Source: JBGTGG01 sp964398945
GTDB lineage: Bacteria; Bacteroidota; Bacteroidia; Cytophagales; Cyclobacteriaceae
Assembly (NCBI GenBank): GCA_964398945.1
Contig: CAYNOT010000018.1
Coordinates: 1 to 64,000 of the forward strand
Direction of reading: 5' to 3'
Length of the DNA: 64,000 nucleotides
The position numbers and the translations under genes were made by a program. Positions 16,485 through 26,167 of the stretch are shown piece after piece. The notes under the pieces are model-generated. The model saw only the letters and a program-made list of their open reading frames with translations. It made no database searches and had not been told where the DNA came from. Each line of letters begins with the position of its first letter. Within the stretch, counting starts at the first letter, position 1.

Positions 16485-18344
16485 ATGTTCCCTGAATATG
16501 ATGTAATCGTTGTTGGTGCGGGCCACGCTGGTTGTGAGGCCGCTGCGGCTGCCGCAAAGATGGGTTCCAAGGTACTCTTGGCAACAATGAATATGAACAC
16601 TATTGCTCAGATGTCCTGCAATCCTGCAATGGGTGGAGTAGCCAAGGGGCAAATCGTTAGGGAAATAGATGCCCTGGGTGGTCAATCCGGAATCATTTCT
16701 GATAAGTCCATGATTCAATTCAGGATGCTTAATCGGTCAAAAGGACCGGCAATGTGGAGCCCGCGTACCCAAAATGACCGTATGCGATTTTCAGAGGAAT
16801 GGCGCTTGGCACTAGAGGCCCTGCCAAATGTTGATTTCTGGCAGGAGATGGTGAAAGAGGTTCTTGTTAAGGATAATCGGGTAATAGGGGTTAAAACCAG
16901 TTTAGGATTAGAGATTCATGGCAAATCTGTGGTTCTTACCAATGGAACCTTCCTGAATGGTAAAATCCATATTGGAGAGAAAAGCTTCGGAGGAGGACGT
17001 GCTGCTGAAAAAGCTGCAACCGGAATAACAGAACAATTGGTTCAACTGGGGTTCGAATCGGGGAGAATGAAAACCGGGACCCCGCCTCGTGTAGATGGCC
17101 GCTCCCTGGACTACTCCAAAATGGAAGAACAAAAAGGGGATGAGGTTCCGGGCAAGTTCTCTTTCACAGATACAATCAAACTTGAGAAACAATTAAGCTG
17201 TTGGATAACCTACACCAATGAAGCTGTTCATGCCGAACTAAAAGAGGGCTTTGAGAAATCCCCAATGTTTCAGGGAAGGATAAAAGGTTTAGGGCCTAGA
17301 TATTGCCCATCCATTGAAGATAAAATCAACCGCTTTGCAGAAAGGGAAAGGCATCAACTATTTGTTGAGCCAGAAGGATGGAACACTATCGAAATTTACG
17401 TTAATGGTTTCTCAACATCATTACCAGAAAATGTGCAGTACCAAGCCATGAAATTGATACCGGGTTTTGAAAATGTAAAGATGTTCAGGCCAGGATATGC
17501 AATTGAATATGACTTCTTCCAACCGAGCCAATTAAAACTGACATTGGAGACTCAACTAATTGATAATCTGTACTTTGCAGGTCAAATCAATGGAACAACA
17601 GGCTATGAAGAAGCGGCCAGCCAAGGCCTGATGGCGGGCATTAACGCCCACAATAAAGTATTCGGCAAGGAACCATTCATCTTAAAAAGGTCAGAGGCTT
17701 ATATCGGTGTTTTGATAGATGATTTGGTAAACAAAGGTACGGAAGAACCATATCGCATGTTTACCTCAAGGGCAGAGTACAGAATCCTACTCCGACAAGA
17801 CAATGCAGATATTCGACTAACCAAAAAAGGACATCAACTGGGCTTAGCCTCCGATGAGCGAATGGAGCACGTGATCGACAAAGAGCAAGACATCGTTTCG
17901 CTCACTAAAAAATTAAAAGAAATGCGGGTTTCCCCGGAAATGAATTCCGATTTGGTAAACTTGAACACCGCTACGCTTCGCGAAAAGATTGCCCCCATTA
18001 ATTTGTTGAAAAGGCCCGAACTATCAATTTATCAATTGGAAAAACTGAGTGGCGAACTTGGGCAAATGTTGAATGGCTATTCAAGTGAAGTAAAGGAGCA
18101 GGCAGAAATTGATATCAAATACGAAACCTATATTGATCGCGAGCAAAAGCTGGCTGAAAAAATTGGGAGATTAGAACATTACAAAATCCTGCCGGACTTC
18201 GATTACTCACGGGTAAAAGCGCTGTCCTCGGAAGCACGGGAAAAATTAAAACAAATCAAACCGGAAACAATTGGGCAGGCTTCCAGGATAAGTGGTGTTT
18301 CCCCTTCCGATATTTCTGTACTTACAGTTTATTTGGGCAAATGA
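16485..18344 (+). CDS. mnmG: tRNA uridine-5-carboxymethylaminomethyl modification enzyme MnmG (GidA)
   Basis: 619 residues, normal length. With MnmE it installs the carboxymethylaminomethyl group on wobble U34 of several tRNAs, using FAD and methylene-THF. Visible: FAD-binding VIVVGAGHAGCEAAAAAAK at the N-terminus, the signature CNPAMGGVAKGQIVREIDAL, GRMKTGTPPRVDG, the second signature TGYEEAASQGLMAGINA and the C-terminal tRNA-binding helices (RVKALSSEAREKLKQIKP). The two parS sites lie immediately upstream. The next gene overlaps its stop by 4 bases. gidA is often close to the replication origin. Confidence 0.97.
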   Translation: MFPEYDVIVVGAGHAGCEAAAAAAKMGSKVLLATMNMNTIAQMSCNPAMGGVAKGQIVREIDALGGQSGIISDKSMIQFRMLNRSKGPAMWSPRTQNDRMRFSEEWRLALEALPNVDFWQEMVKEVLVKDNRVIGVKTSLGLEIHGKSVVLTNGTFLNGKIHIGEKSFGGGRAAEKAATGITEQLVQLGFESGRMKTGTPPRVDGRSLDYSKMEEQKGDEVPGKFSFTDTIKLEKQLSCWITYTNEAVHAELKEGFEKSPMFQGRIKGLGPRYCPSIEDKINRFAERERHQLFVEPEGWNTIEIYVNGFSTSLPENVQYQAMKLIPGFENVKMFRPGYAIEYDFFQPSQLKLTLETQLIDNLYFAGQINGTTGYEEAASQGLMAGINAHNKVFGKEPFILKRSEAYIGVLIDDLVNKGTEEPYRMFTSRAEYRILLRQDNADIRLTKKGHQLGLASDERMEHVIDKEQDIVSLTKKLKEMRVSPEMNSDLVNLNTATLREKIAPINLLKRPELSIYQLEKLSGELGQMLNGYSSEVKEQAEIDIKYETYIDREQKLAEKIGRLEHYKILPDFDYSRVKALSSEAREKLKQIKPETIGQASRISGVSPSDISVLTVYLGK

Positions 18345-19213
18345 CAGAAATCGTAAATTGCCCGGTATGTGAAAACAAAAGCTTCGCATACTTTCTTACC
18401 TGTGTAGATCATACCGTATCGCGGGAACCCTTTCACCTATCCCGCTGCAAAAATTGTGGGTTTGTTTTTACCAACCCTCAACCTGAAAAAGAAAAACTAG
18501 GGGCGTACTATCTTTCTGAGGATTACATCTCACACAGTGGAAAAGCAAAATCATTAATCGGCTCCCTTTACCTGTTCTTACGAAAACGATCATTAAAATG
18601 GAAACTTTCCTTACTTCCAAAGTCAAAAGGAAAAATATTGGATTATGGATGTGGCACCGGGGAATTTTTAAAAACCTGTCAAAACGCAGGATGGAATGTA
18701 TCCGGGGTTGAACCTTCGCATGTTGCGCGGCAAAAGGCACAAGCACTAACCGGTGAAAAAATAGAGGCGGGATTAAAAGGATTCAGTAACACATTTGATT
18801 CCATTACTTTGTGGCACGTGCTGGAGCATGTAGCCGATTTAAACCAAACGATCACTCAACTTTGTGCTGCCCTTAAAAAAGATGGGCAACTGTTTATTGC
18901 TGTCCCAAACCATCTTAGCTATGATGCTGAACTTTACAAACAGCATTGGGCGGGCTACGATGTACCCCGCCATCTCTGGCACTTCTCACAATCGACAATG
19001 CGTGAGGTTCTAAAAAAAAATGGCCTAACTATTGTGAAAACAATTCCCATGAAATTGGATGCTTTCTACGTAAGTATGCTCAGTGAGAAATATAAAAACC
19101 AACGCCATCCCTTCATCCAATTGATAAAAGCTTTCTACATTGGCCTGCTTTCGAACCGGAAAGCAAATAAGGAGAATGAATATTCCAGCTTAATTTATGT
19201 TGCACAGAAATGA
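18341..19213 (+). CDS. Class I SAM-dependent methyltransferase with N-terminal zinc ribbon
   Basis: 290 residues. Residues 7-43 hold two CxxC pairs (CPVCENK and CKNCGF) forming a zinc ribbon. The methyltransferase domain follows: motif I ILDYGCGTGEFLKTC, acidic end of strand 2 VSGVEPS, motif IV LWHVLEHVADL, and AVPNHLSYDAE. This arrangement is that of the 'methyltransferase 23' type enzymes that often act on sugars or small metabolites. Substrate unknown. It overlaps mnmG and the following lipoprotein gene by 4 bases each, so the three are translated together. Confidence 0.88.
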   Translation: MTEIVNCPVCENKSFAYFLTCVDHTVSREPFHLSRCKNCGFVFTNPQPEKEKLGAYYLSEDYISHSGKAKSLIGSLYLFLRKRSLKWKLSLLPKSKGKILDYGCGTGEFLKTCQNAGWNVSGVEPSHVARQKAQALTGEKIEAGLKGFSNTFDSITLWHVLEHVADLNQTITQLCAALKKDGQLFIAVPNHLSYDAELYKQHWAGYDVPRHLWHFSQSTMREVLKKNGLTIVKTIPMKLDAFYVSMLSEKYKNQRHPFIQLIKAFYIGLLSNRKANKENEYSSLIYVAQK

Positions 19214-20967
19214 TTAACAATACCAAAATATCAGGGCTCATTTTTTTATCTTTATTCTTTTCTTGTGCACAACAAACTTCACCAAGCGGTGGGCCAAAGG
19301 ATGAAACCCCTCCCTTCCTTCTCGAGTCAACACCAAGGGCCAATCAACTTAATTTTAAAGGAAAAGTTATAACCCTAACCTTCACCGAAGATGTGGTTGT
19401 TACCAACCCAAAAGAACAATTGATTATTACACCTGACATTGGACCGGATTATGAAATTATGGCCAATAAAAACAAGGTGACCTTAACGATGAAAAATCAA
19501 CTGGAAGACACTACTACTTACGCCTTCAACTTTGGGGAATCCGTTCAAGACATCACAGAAAAAAACCCGGCTGAAAATTTACACATTGCCTTCAGTACCG
19601 GGCCAACAATCGATTCACTGAGCATAGAAGGAAATGTCTATGATCTTTTGAAAGGGGACCCAATTGAAAAAGCGGTTGTAGCCATTTACCAAAGTGATAC
19701 ATTCAACATTTTTACACATAAGCCATCATATATTTCCAGAACGAACAAAGAAGGAAGGTTTCGCATCAATAACCTGAAAAAAGGGACATATTACATTTAT
19801 GCATACAGGGATAAAAACAGGAACTTGATTGTGGATAGCAAATCGGAGCACTATGGTTTTTTAACAAATCCTATTGTCCTTGATACCGATACAAGTGCAA
19901 TTGAAATCGCCATCTCACCAATGGATGCAACCGAATTAAAAATAACCCGCGCCAGGCCGTTCAACAACTACTTTACCATTAACCTCTCAAAAAATGTAAT
20001 CGATTATTCACTAATTGATGCGGAGTCTTTAGATACGATCAGCTCAACATTTGGTGAAAACCAGTCCAATATTATTACCTACAACACTACACATAACACG
20101 GATAGTCTCTATGCAAAACTCAATGCATTTGATAGTATTGGAAACACATTGGATACCACCTTTTACATTAAGTATTCACAGCGGGAAGTAACACCAGAAA
20201 AATTCTCAGTCTCAAACCAAAGTACTATTCTCAATGCTGACAAAGGGTATTTTGAAGCAACCTTTAAATTGAACAAGCCAATACACTACACAAACCTTGA
20301 CAGTGTATACATATACATTGATTCAACTACACAAATCAATTTCAGCAAAGAAGACATTCACTTCAATCCCAAAAACTTACTGCTAACAATTTCAAAATCA
20401 TTTGATAAAAAGATATTGGAAAAACCACCCGCTGAAACCCCTGCGGATCCAGAAGGTAAAACCGAAGAAATTGACATTCCTCAATTACCAAAAAAAAGAG
20501 GTGAACCTTTATCGTTGGAAGAACGAGCAAACATGGCCATTGCTGAAAAAAAAGCAGCCCCACCTAAAGACCTCCTGGAATTAGGCAAAGGTGCTTTCAT
20601 CAGTATCGACAATGACTCATCCGCCAAATCAACGATCAACTTGAAAATCATAAAAACAACAGACCTTGCAATGATCATTGCTGAAGTGGCTACTTCCGAA
20701 AACTTTATTCTTAACCTGGTAAACAAGGAATATAAAGTCATCAGGTCGGCTATCAACCAAACCAACTTTACATTTAGCGACCTGCCACCCGGGGATTACA
20801 AACTTCAACTGATTATCGACACAAACAAAAACGGCAAATGGGATGCCGGCAATTTCCTGGAAAAAAGGGAACCCGAACCAATCCATTATTATCTCTACGA
20901 AAACAGAACCCAAAACATTCCTACGAAGGCAAACTGGGAGGTAGGGCCATTGTTAATTAATCATTAA
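19210..20967 (+). CDS. Ig-like (Big_5/SbsA-type) domain lipoprotein
   Basis: 585 residues. Lipoprotein signal with lipobox LFFSC, then the phrase SPSGGPKDETPP, which is characteristic of this Bacteroidota family and leads into an Ig-like Big_5 domain (NFKGKVITLTFTEDVVV, residues about 40-140). A carboxypeptidase-regulatory-like segment follows (KKGTYYIYAYRDKNRN), and another near the C-terminus (PPGDYKLQLIIDTNKNGKWD). It is probably anchored in the outer membrane; the function is unknown. The 4-base overlap with the methyltransferase continues the operon. The stop is 3 bases before the candidate origin region. Confidence 0.85.
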   Translation: MINNTKISGLIFLSLFFSCAQQTSPSGGPKDETPPFLLESTPRANQLNFKGKVITLTFTEDVVVTNPKEQLIITPDIGPDYEIMANKNKVTLTMKNQLEDTTTYAFNFGESVQDITEKNPAENLHIAFSTGPTIDSLSIEGNVYDLLKGDPIEKAVVAIYQSDTFNIFTHKPSYISRTNKEGRFRINNLKKGTYYIYAYRDKNRNLIVDSKSEHYGFLTNPIVLDTDTSAIEIAISPMDATELKITRARPFNNYFTINLSKNVIDYSLIDAESLDTISSTFGENQSNIITYNTTHNTDSLYAKLNAFDSIGNTLDTTFYIKYSQREVTPEKFSVSNQSTILNADKGYFEATFKLNKPIHYTNLDSVYIYIDSTTQINFSKEDIHFNPKNLLLTISKSFDKKILEKPPAETPADPEGKTEEIDIPQLPKKRGEPLSLEERANMAIAEKKAAPPKDLLELGKGAFISIDNDSSAKSTINLKIIKTTDLAMIIAEVATSENFILNLVNKEYKVIRSAINQTNFTFSDLPPGDYKLQLIIDTNKNGKWDAGNFLEKREPEPIHYYLYENRTQNIPTKANWEVGPLLINH

Positions 20968-21272
20968 ACCTGTGGATAACTTCTGGGAAAACATGAAAAA
21001 GCAACGTCTTATTACAAATCTTCCCAAAACACGAAGGAACGTGTGTATGAATCCGGAGTTAACCACAAAGCATACTGTTACGTTATATGAACAATAAAAC
21101 CATCAACATAGAATTGTATTGTGGACAAACAAGCTAGTGATCTGAATGTTAATTATTTATCCTAAATTGTTTCTCCACATTAACTAAACAAAGCAAAAAA
21201 CGATTGAGTTATCAACATACCAACATGACTAATTATAATTATTATATATATATATTATATAAGAATAATAAG
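20968..21272. other. Candidate replication origin (oriC): DnaA boxes plus AT-rich stretch
   Basis: A perfect DnaA box TGTGGATAA (20971-20979) is followed by near-matches TTAACCACA (21059-21067), TGTGGACAA (21120-21128), TTCTCCACA (21171-21179) and TTATCAACA (21209-21217), then about 40 almost pure A/T bases (21229-21270) that could be the unwinding element. Another perfect box lies at 21442-21450 inside the next gene. Two parS sites lie 4.5 kb to the left. In a hand count of sampled 60-base rows, the plus strand is C-rich left of this site (about 52 G to 86 C in six rows, 19.86-20.52 kb) and G-rich to its right (about 60 G to 40 C in four rows, 21.9-22.86 kb), although both genes are on the plus strand. 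That is the sign change expected at an origin. Confidence 0.55.
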
Positions 21273-23207
21273 AACCCAACATTCTTAGTAAGTCTTGTTT
21301 TGCTTTTAACCCTGGCATTGCCTTCCTTCTCACAAAACCAAACAGAAATACAACTCGCCAATGAATACCTGTTGAAAGGTGAAAAAGAAAAAGCGCTGGA
21401 ATTGTATACCGACCTGGCAAAAAACAATTCAAACACTCCGCTTATCCACAATAACTATTTTAACACGCTTATCGACCTGGCCCATTTTTCAGCAGCCGAA
21501 GATTATATAAAAAAAATCCAGAAGCGCGATCCCAATAATTTATTGTACCAGCTTGACTATGGTTTTCTTTTGATCCGGTCTGGGGATGTAAATAAAGCCG
21601 ACCGGTATTTTAAAGATTTAATTGCCACCCATCGATCAAGCGTTCAGCATATTAAAATGATTGCAGATTATTTATCTGCCCGTTCGTTGACAGAGTATTC
21701 AATAATTGCATTTAATGAAGGAAGAAAAAACCTCAACAATCCTTTTCTCTTTAGTCTTGAGTTGGCAATGCTCTATCGGATAAAAGGGGAAAAGGATTTG
21801 ATGGTGCAAGAGTATTTGAACTATGTTACCCAAAGCACAGCCAACATCCAATATGTAAAAAATATTCTCCAGGCGTTGATTACACAACCCGATGAACTTG
21901 AAAGCTTGGAGCGATTGCTGTCCGATAAAGTTCAAAAAAATCCTGACATGGAAGTTTATCGGGATTTACTTATTTGGACAACCACCCAACAAAAGAATTT
22001 TTATGCGGCATTTATTCAAGCGCGGGCTTTTGATAAGCGCTACAACAAAGAGGGTGACAAGTGCATGGAAGTTGCAAAAATTGCACTGGACAATGATGAC
22101 TATGACAACGCGACAAAAATATATCAATACGTTGTAAAGGAATTTAGCACGGGCCAACATTTTTTGACGGCACGGTTGGGTTTGATCCACACACGGGAAG
22201 CAAGGGTAAAGAATTCTTTTCCGGTAAAACCAGATTCAGTCCGAACGTTAATTGAAGATTATAAACAATTCATTACGCAATATCCCAACAGCGGCTATGG
22301 AATGGAAGCGCTTCGTAATCAGGCGCTGCTGTATGCGTATTATCTGGATGAAAAGGATCAGGCAATTGAATTATTAAAGACGTTGATCACCAACCCACGT
22401 GTAAATTCAACTTTACAAGCCAAAGCAAAATTAGACCTTGGCGATATTTATTTGTTGAAAGGGGAAAGTTGGGAATCTACATTGCTGTATTCGCAAGTTG
22501 AGAAAACCCAAAAGGAAAGCCCGGTAGCGTATGAAGCAAAATTAAAAAACGCCAAGCTATCGTATTTCAAAGGCGACTTCCTTTTGGCACAAGAACACCT
22601 GGATATTTTGAAAGAAGCCACCACCCGTGAAATCGCGAACGATGCATTGGAATTAAGTTTGCGCATAAAAGAAAACACAGCTTTTGATTCTAGCGGTGCT
22701 GCGCTGAAAGTGTATGCTTCTATTGAATTGCTGTTGTATCAGAATAAAATTGAAGCTGCGTTGAAACAATTAAAAGTCTTTCAGTCGACTGATGAAATGT
22801 GGATGTTTAAAGCCGATGCAATTATGCTCGAACTTGAACCGATCAAGCAAAATGATAAGGGAGATTCGGTTTTGGTAAAAACGAATTTGTCTTTTTCCAG
22901 TTCCACCATTATGGATGATGTATATTGGCTGGAAGCAGACATCCGCTTAAAGCGTGGCGAGTTTCAGGCTTCATTGGATTTACTCCAAAAAATCCGTGAT
23001 GAATACCCGGATGATGTGTTGACCGATGATGCCTATTTTCTCCAGGGCGAGATTTACGATCGGCACCTCCACGATAAAAATAAGGCCATGGAAATCTACC
23101 GCGATTTTCTAAATGTATATCCGGGGAGTGTGTATGCGGCCGAAGCCCGGAAAAGGTACCGGGTGCTCCGGGGCGATTTTAACGAAGAAATGCAACCTCA
23201 GCTTTAA
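21225..23207 (+). CDS. Secreted tetratricopeptide-repeat protein
   Basis: 660 residues from ATG at 21225 (TTG at 21204 also possible). The signal peptide has an unusually long tyrosine/asparagine-rich n-region encoded by the AT-rich tract, then FLVSLVLLLTLALPSFSQ. The mature part is a long array of TPR-like helical pairs (NEYLLKGEKEKALELYTDLA, YAYYLDEKDQAIELLKTLI, DDAYFLQGEIYDRHLHDKNK), ending in repeats like those of outer-membrane assembly proteins (AMEIYRDFLNVYPGSVYAAEARKR). It is probably periplasmic and a protein-binding scaffold; partner unknown. It stands alone, with candidate origin sequence upstream. Confidence 0.8.
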   Translation: MTNYNYYIYILYKNNKNPTFLVSLVLLLTLALPSFSQNQTEIQLANEYLLKGEKEKALELYTDLAKNNSNTPLIHNNYFNTLIDLAHFSAAEDYIKKIQKRDPNNLLYQLDYGFLLIRSGDVNKADRYFKDLIATHRSSVQHIKMIADYLSARSLTEYSIIAFNEGRKNLNNPFLFSLELAMLYRIKGEKDLMVQEYLNYVTQSTANIQYVKNILQALITQPDELESLERLLSDKVQKNPDMEVYRDLLIWTTTQQKNFYAAFIQARAFDKRYNKEGDKCMEVAKIALDNDDYDNATKIYQYVVKEFSTGQHFLTARLGLIHTREARVKNSFPVKPDSVRTLIEDYKQFITQYPNSGYGMEALRNQALLYAYYLDEKDQAIELLKTLITNPRVNSTLQAKAKLDLGDIYLLKGESWESTLLYSQVEKTQKESPVAYEAKLKNAKLSYFKGDFLLAQEHLDILKEATTREIANDALELSLRIKENTAFDSSGAALKVYASIELLLYQNKIEAALKQLKVFQSTDEMWMFKADAIMLELEPIKQNDKGDSVLVKTNLSFSSSTIMDDVYWLEADIRLKRGEFQASLDLLQKIRDEYPDDVLTDDAYFLQGEIYDRHLHDKNKAMEIYRDFLNVYPGSVYAAEARKRYRVLRGDFNEEMQPQL

Positions 23208-23279
23208 ATACGGCTCCATAATTATACTCCTCTCTCTGAAAAGAGAAAAAAATTTCCCCAAAACTAGTATGCATGCATA

Positions 23280-23290
23280 ACAAATTTTGT
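23280..23290. promoter_or_regulatory. Candidate MarR operator
   Basis: ACAAA-T-TTTGT, an 11-bp palindrome 26 bases upstream of the MarR-family start codon. MarR proteins usually bind such short palindromes and regulate their own operon. No direct proof in sequence. Confidence 0.3.
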
Positions 23291-23316
23291 ATATTCGTTT
23301 CCCCAACGGATTTCGG

Positions 23317-23769
23317 ATGCATCGCGAAGAAACAGTCGATTATAACATAAAAGCTGCCTGGCATGCCATTTCGCGCATGTACAACCAGCAGGCCGCCCTG
23401 TACGATGCAACCATGTCGATGGGCTTTGTGTTGTTGACAATTGATGCAGAAGAAGGAACCCCGGCTACGAAAATTGCACCTTTAATGGGATTGGAGGCAC
23501 GAAGCCTGACCCGCCTTTTAAAAACACTCGAAGAAAAAGAAATCATTTACCGGAAAGTGGACGATACTGATAAACGAATGGTGAGGATTTATTTGACGAA
23601 CGAAGGAAAAGAAAAAAGGGAAAAAGCCCGGCAAACGGTTTTGAAATTCAACAACACGGTGTTTGAGCAAATACCGAAATACAAACTTGATGTTTTCTTT
23701 GAAGTACTTCAGGACATCAACCAAATCATAGAGACCAATACTATTTACGATAAAGAATTACAAAAATGA
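23317..23769 (+). CDS. MarR family transcriptional regulator of the fad operon
   Basis: 150 residues from ATG at 23317. The winged-helix core is visible: ATKIAPLMGLEARSLTRLLKTL (recognition helix), then the wing KVDDTDKRMVRIYLTNEGKE. The N-terminal dimerisation helix carries WHAISRMYNQQAAL. The longer frame to 23287 is rejected as poor coding. It overlaps the fadN start by 4 bases (ATGA), so it is the first gene of the fatty-acid oxidation operon and probably its ligand-responsive repressor; acyl-CoA as the ligand is inference. Confidence 0.88.
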   Translation: MHREETVDYNIKAAWHAISRMYNQQAALYDATMSMGFVLLTIDAEEGTPATKIAPLMGLEARSLTRLLKTLEEKEIIYRKVDDTDKRMVRIYLTNEGKEKREKARQTVLKFNNTVFEQIPKYKLDVFFEVLQDINQIIETNTIYDKELQK

Positions 23770-26165
23770 ATCGATCAATTCGCAACGTTGCCGTACTCGG
23801 ATCTGGAATTATGGGCTCCCGCATCGCCTGTCATTTTGCAAACATAGGGGTTGAAGTTTTATTGCTGGATATCGCCCCACGCGAACTCAATGAAGCCGAA
23901 AAAGCAAAAGGCCTTTCATTGGACCATCCGGCTGTAAAAAACAGGATTGTGCAAAGTTCTTTTGATGCAGCCATCAAATCGAACCCGGCTCCGCTCTTTA
24001 GCAAAAAATTTGCAAGCAGGGTCCAGCTGGGAAATTTCACAGACGACATGCCGAAGATCAAATCCTATGATTGGATCATCGAAGTTGTGGTGGAAAACCT
24101 GGACATCAAGAAAAAAGTATATACAGAAGTTGAAAAACACAGAACGCCCGGAACGCTGGTGACCTCCAATACATCCGGGATACCAATTTACCTGATGGCC
24201 GAAGGCCGAAGTGATGATTTCAAAAAGCATTTCTGCGGAACACACTTTTTCAATCCACCGCGCTATCTGAGATTATTGGAAATTATTCCTACTGAGTATA
24301 CTGATCCTGCGATCACAAAATTTTTGATGCACTATGGTGATTTGTTTTTAGGAAAAACCACCGTGCTGTGCAAAGACACCCCGGCCTTTATCGGAAACCG
24401 TGTAGGTGTATGGGGATTATTGAAAGTGATCGATTCCATGAACAAGTTCGATCTCAACGTGGATGAAATTGATAAACTTACAGGGCCTGTTATTGGCCGG
24501 CCAAAATCTGCCACCTTCCGAACTTCAGATGTCGTTGGGTTGGATACGTTGGTAAAAGTTGCAAACAATCTATATGCTGCGCTTCCGGATGATGAAGGAA
24601 GGGAAATGTTTAAACTTCCACCTGCCGTTGAACAACTGGAGAAAAACAATTGGCTGGGCGATAAGACCGCGCAGGGTTTTTATAAGAAAACAAAAGACGC
24701 AAAAGGCAAAACTGAAATCCTGACACTCGATTTAAAAACGCTTGAATACAAGCCAAAGGAAAAAGTAAAATTCGCCACGCTCGAAACCACCAAGTCGATT
24801 GACAAACTCAAAGACCGCTTTAAAGTTTTGTTGGCCGGAAAAGATAAAGCCGGGGAATTTTATCGGGATATGTATTACGGATTGTTTCAATATGCGAGCA
24901 ACCGCATTCCGGAAATTACAGATGAACTTTTCAAAATCGATGATGCAGTGTGCAATGGCTTTGGTTGGGAAACCGGGCCATTCGAAACATGGGATGCCAT
25001 CGGTGTGGAGAAAAGTTTAAAAGCGATGGAAGAACAGGGAACCAAACCCAATCAATGGGTGTATGATATGGTGGCCGCTGGCAACACTTCGTTCTATCGC
25101 GTTGAAAATGGTGTACGCCAATTTTATGATATCCCCTCAAAGTCGTACAAAAATATTTCCGGAAAAGAAGATTTCATTATCCTCGAAGACAAATCAGAAA
25201 ATGTAATCTGGAAAAATGCTGAATCGAAAATTACAGATCTTGGTGATGGCGTAATCGATTTCTCCTGGAGCAGCAAAAGCTATACACTCGGTAGTGCAGT
25301 AATTGAAGGATTGAACAAAGCCATCGATACCGCAGAAAAAAATTACCGTGGGCTGGTGATTGGCCATCAGGGTTCTGATTTTTCGCTTGGCGCAAACCTG
25401 GGTTTGGTGTTTATGTATGCCATCGAGCAAGACTATGATGAAATAGAATTCATGGCGCGCATGTTCCAGAATTCCGTGATGCGCATTCGTTATTCATCCG
25501 TTCCCGTAGTGGTTTGTCCACAAGGAAGAACGCTTGGTGGCGGTTGTGAAATGACGATGCATGCCGATATCGCCCAAGCTGCAGCAGAAACATACATTGG
25601 TTTAGTGGAAGTTGGTGTTGGCCTGATCCCGGGAGGAGGAGGAACAAAAGAATTCGCAAAACGCGTCAGTGATGGATTGCAGGAAGGCGATGTGGAATTG
25701 AATGCACTTCAAAATGCGTTCATGAATATCGCCACAGCAAAAGTTGCAACATCAGCAGAAGAAGCACGGGAAATTGGAATCTTAAGAAATATCGACCGTG
25801 TTAGTTTGAACAAGGACCGCCAGATCGCAGATGCGAAACTTGCCGTTCTTGAGCTTGCCGATTTGGGATATACAAAACCGATTCAGGCAACGAACATCAA
25901 GGTTCAGGGACGCACCGGCATGGCATTGTTTGCGGCCGGAGTGAGTGGAATGGAAATGGGAAAGTACATTTCTGAACACGACAAAAAAATCGCGATGAAA
26001 ATCGCGAACATCATGTGCGGTGGCGATTTAAGTTATCCACAGGAAGTAAGCGAACAATATTTATTGGATTTGGAACGCGAAGCTTTTGTTTCACTTTGTG
26101 GAGAGCGCAAAACATTGGAACGCATTCAATCGATATTGACAGGAGGAAAACCTCTTCGTAACTAG
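23766..26165 (+). CDS. fadN: 3-hydroxyacyl-CoA dehydrogenase / enoyl-CoA hydratase, FadN type
   Basis: 799 residues. It carries out the hydration and NAD-dependent oxidation steps of beta-oxidation. The dehydrogenase comes first: NAD-binding VAVLGSGIMGSRIACHFANI, then CGTHFFNPPRYLRLLEIIPT with the catalytic histidine, and the C-terminal 3HCDH halves. The enoyl-CoA hydratase part is at the C-terminus (GGGCEMTMHADIAQAAAETY, VGLIPGGGGTKEF). This domain order and length match Bacillus FadN rather than E. coli FadB. It is coupled to the MarR gene by 4 bases and followed, after a 74-base spacer containing a repeat element, by the thiolase gene. Confidence 0.94.
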   Translation: MNRSIRNVAVLGSGIMGSRIACHFANIGVEVLLLDIAPRELNEAEKAKGLSLDHPAVKNRIVQSSFDAAIKSNPAPLFSKKFASRVQLGNFTDDMPKIKSYDWIIEVVVENLDIKKKVYTEVEKHRTPGTLVTSNTSGIPIYLMAEGRSDDFKKHFCGTHFFNPPRYLRLLEIIPTEYTDPAITKFLMHYGDLFLGKTTVLCKDTPAFIGNRVGVWGLLKVIDSMNKFDLNVDEIDKLTGPVIGRPKSATFRTSDVVGLDTLVKVANNLYAALPDDEGREMFKLPPAVEQLEKNNWLGDKTAQGFYKKTKDAKGKTEILTLDLKTLEYKPKEKVKFATLETTKSIDKLKDRFKVLLAGKDKAGEFYRDMYYGLFQYASNRIPEITDELFKIDDAVCNGFGWETGPFETWDAIGVEKSLKAMEEQGTKPNQWVYDMVAAGNTSFYRVENGVRQFYDIPSKSYKNISGKEDFIILEDKSENVIWKNAESKITDLGDGVIDFSWSSKSYTLGSAVIEGLNKAIDTAEKNYRGLVIGHQGSDFSLGANLGLVFMYAIEQDYDEIEFMARMFQNSVMRIRYSSVPVVVCPQGRTLGGGCEMTMHADIAQAAAETYIGLVEVGVGLIPGGGGTKEFAKRVSDGLQEGDVELNALQNAFMNIATAKVATSAEEAREIGILRNIDRVSLNKDRQIADAKLAVLELADLGYTKPIQATNIKVQGRTGMALFAAGVSGMEMGKYISEHDKKIAMKIANIMCGGDLSYPQEVSEQYLLDLEREAFVSLCGERKTLERIQSILTGGKPLRN

Positions 26166-26167
26166 AA

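Noticed and set aside
16404..16718. 104-codon minus-strand frame over the parS sites and mnmG start
   Set aside because: Antisense to mnmG, no protein character.
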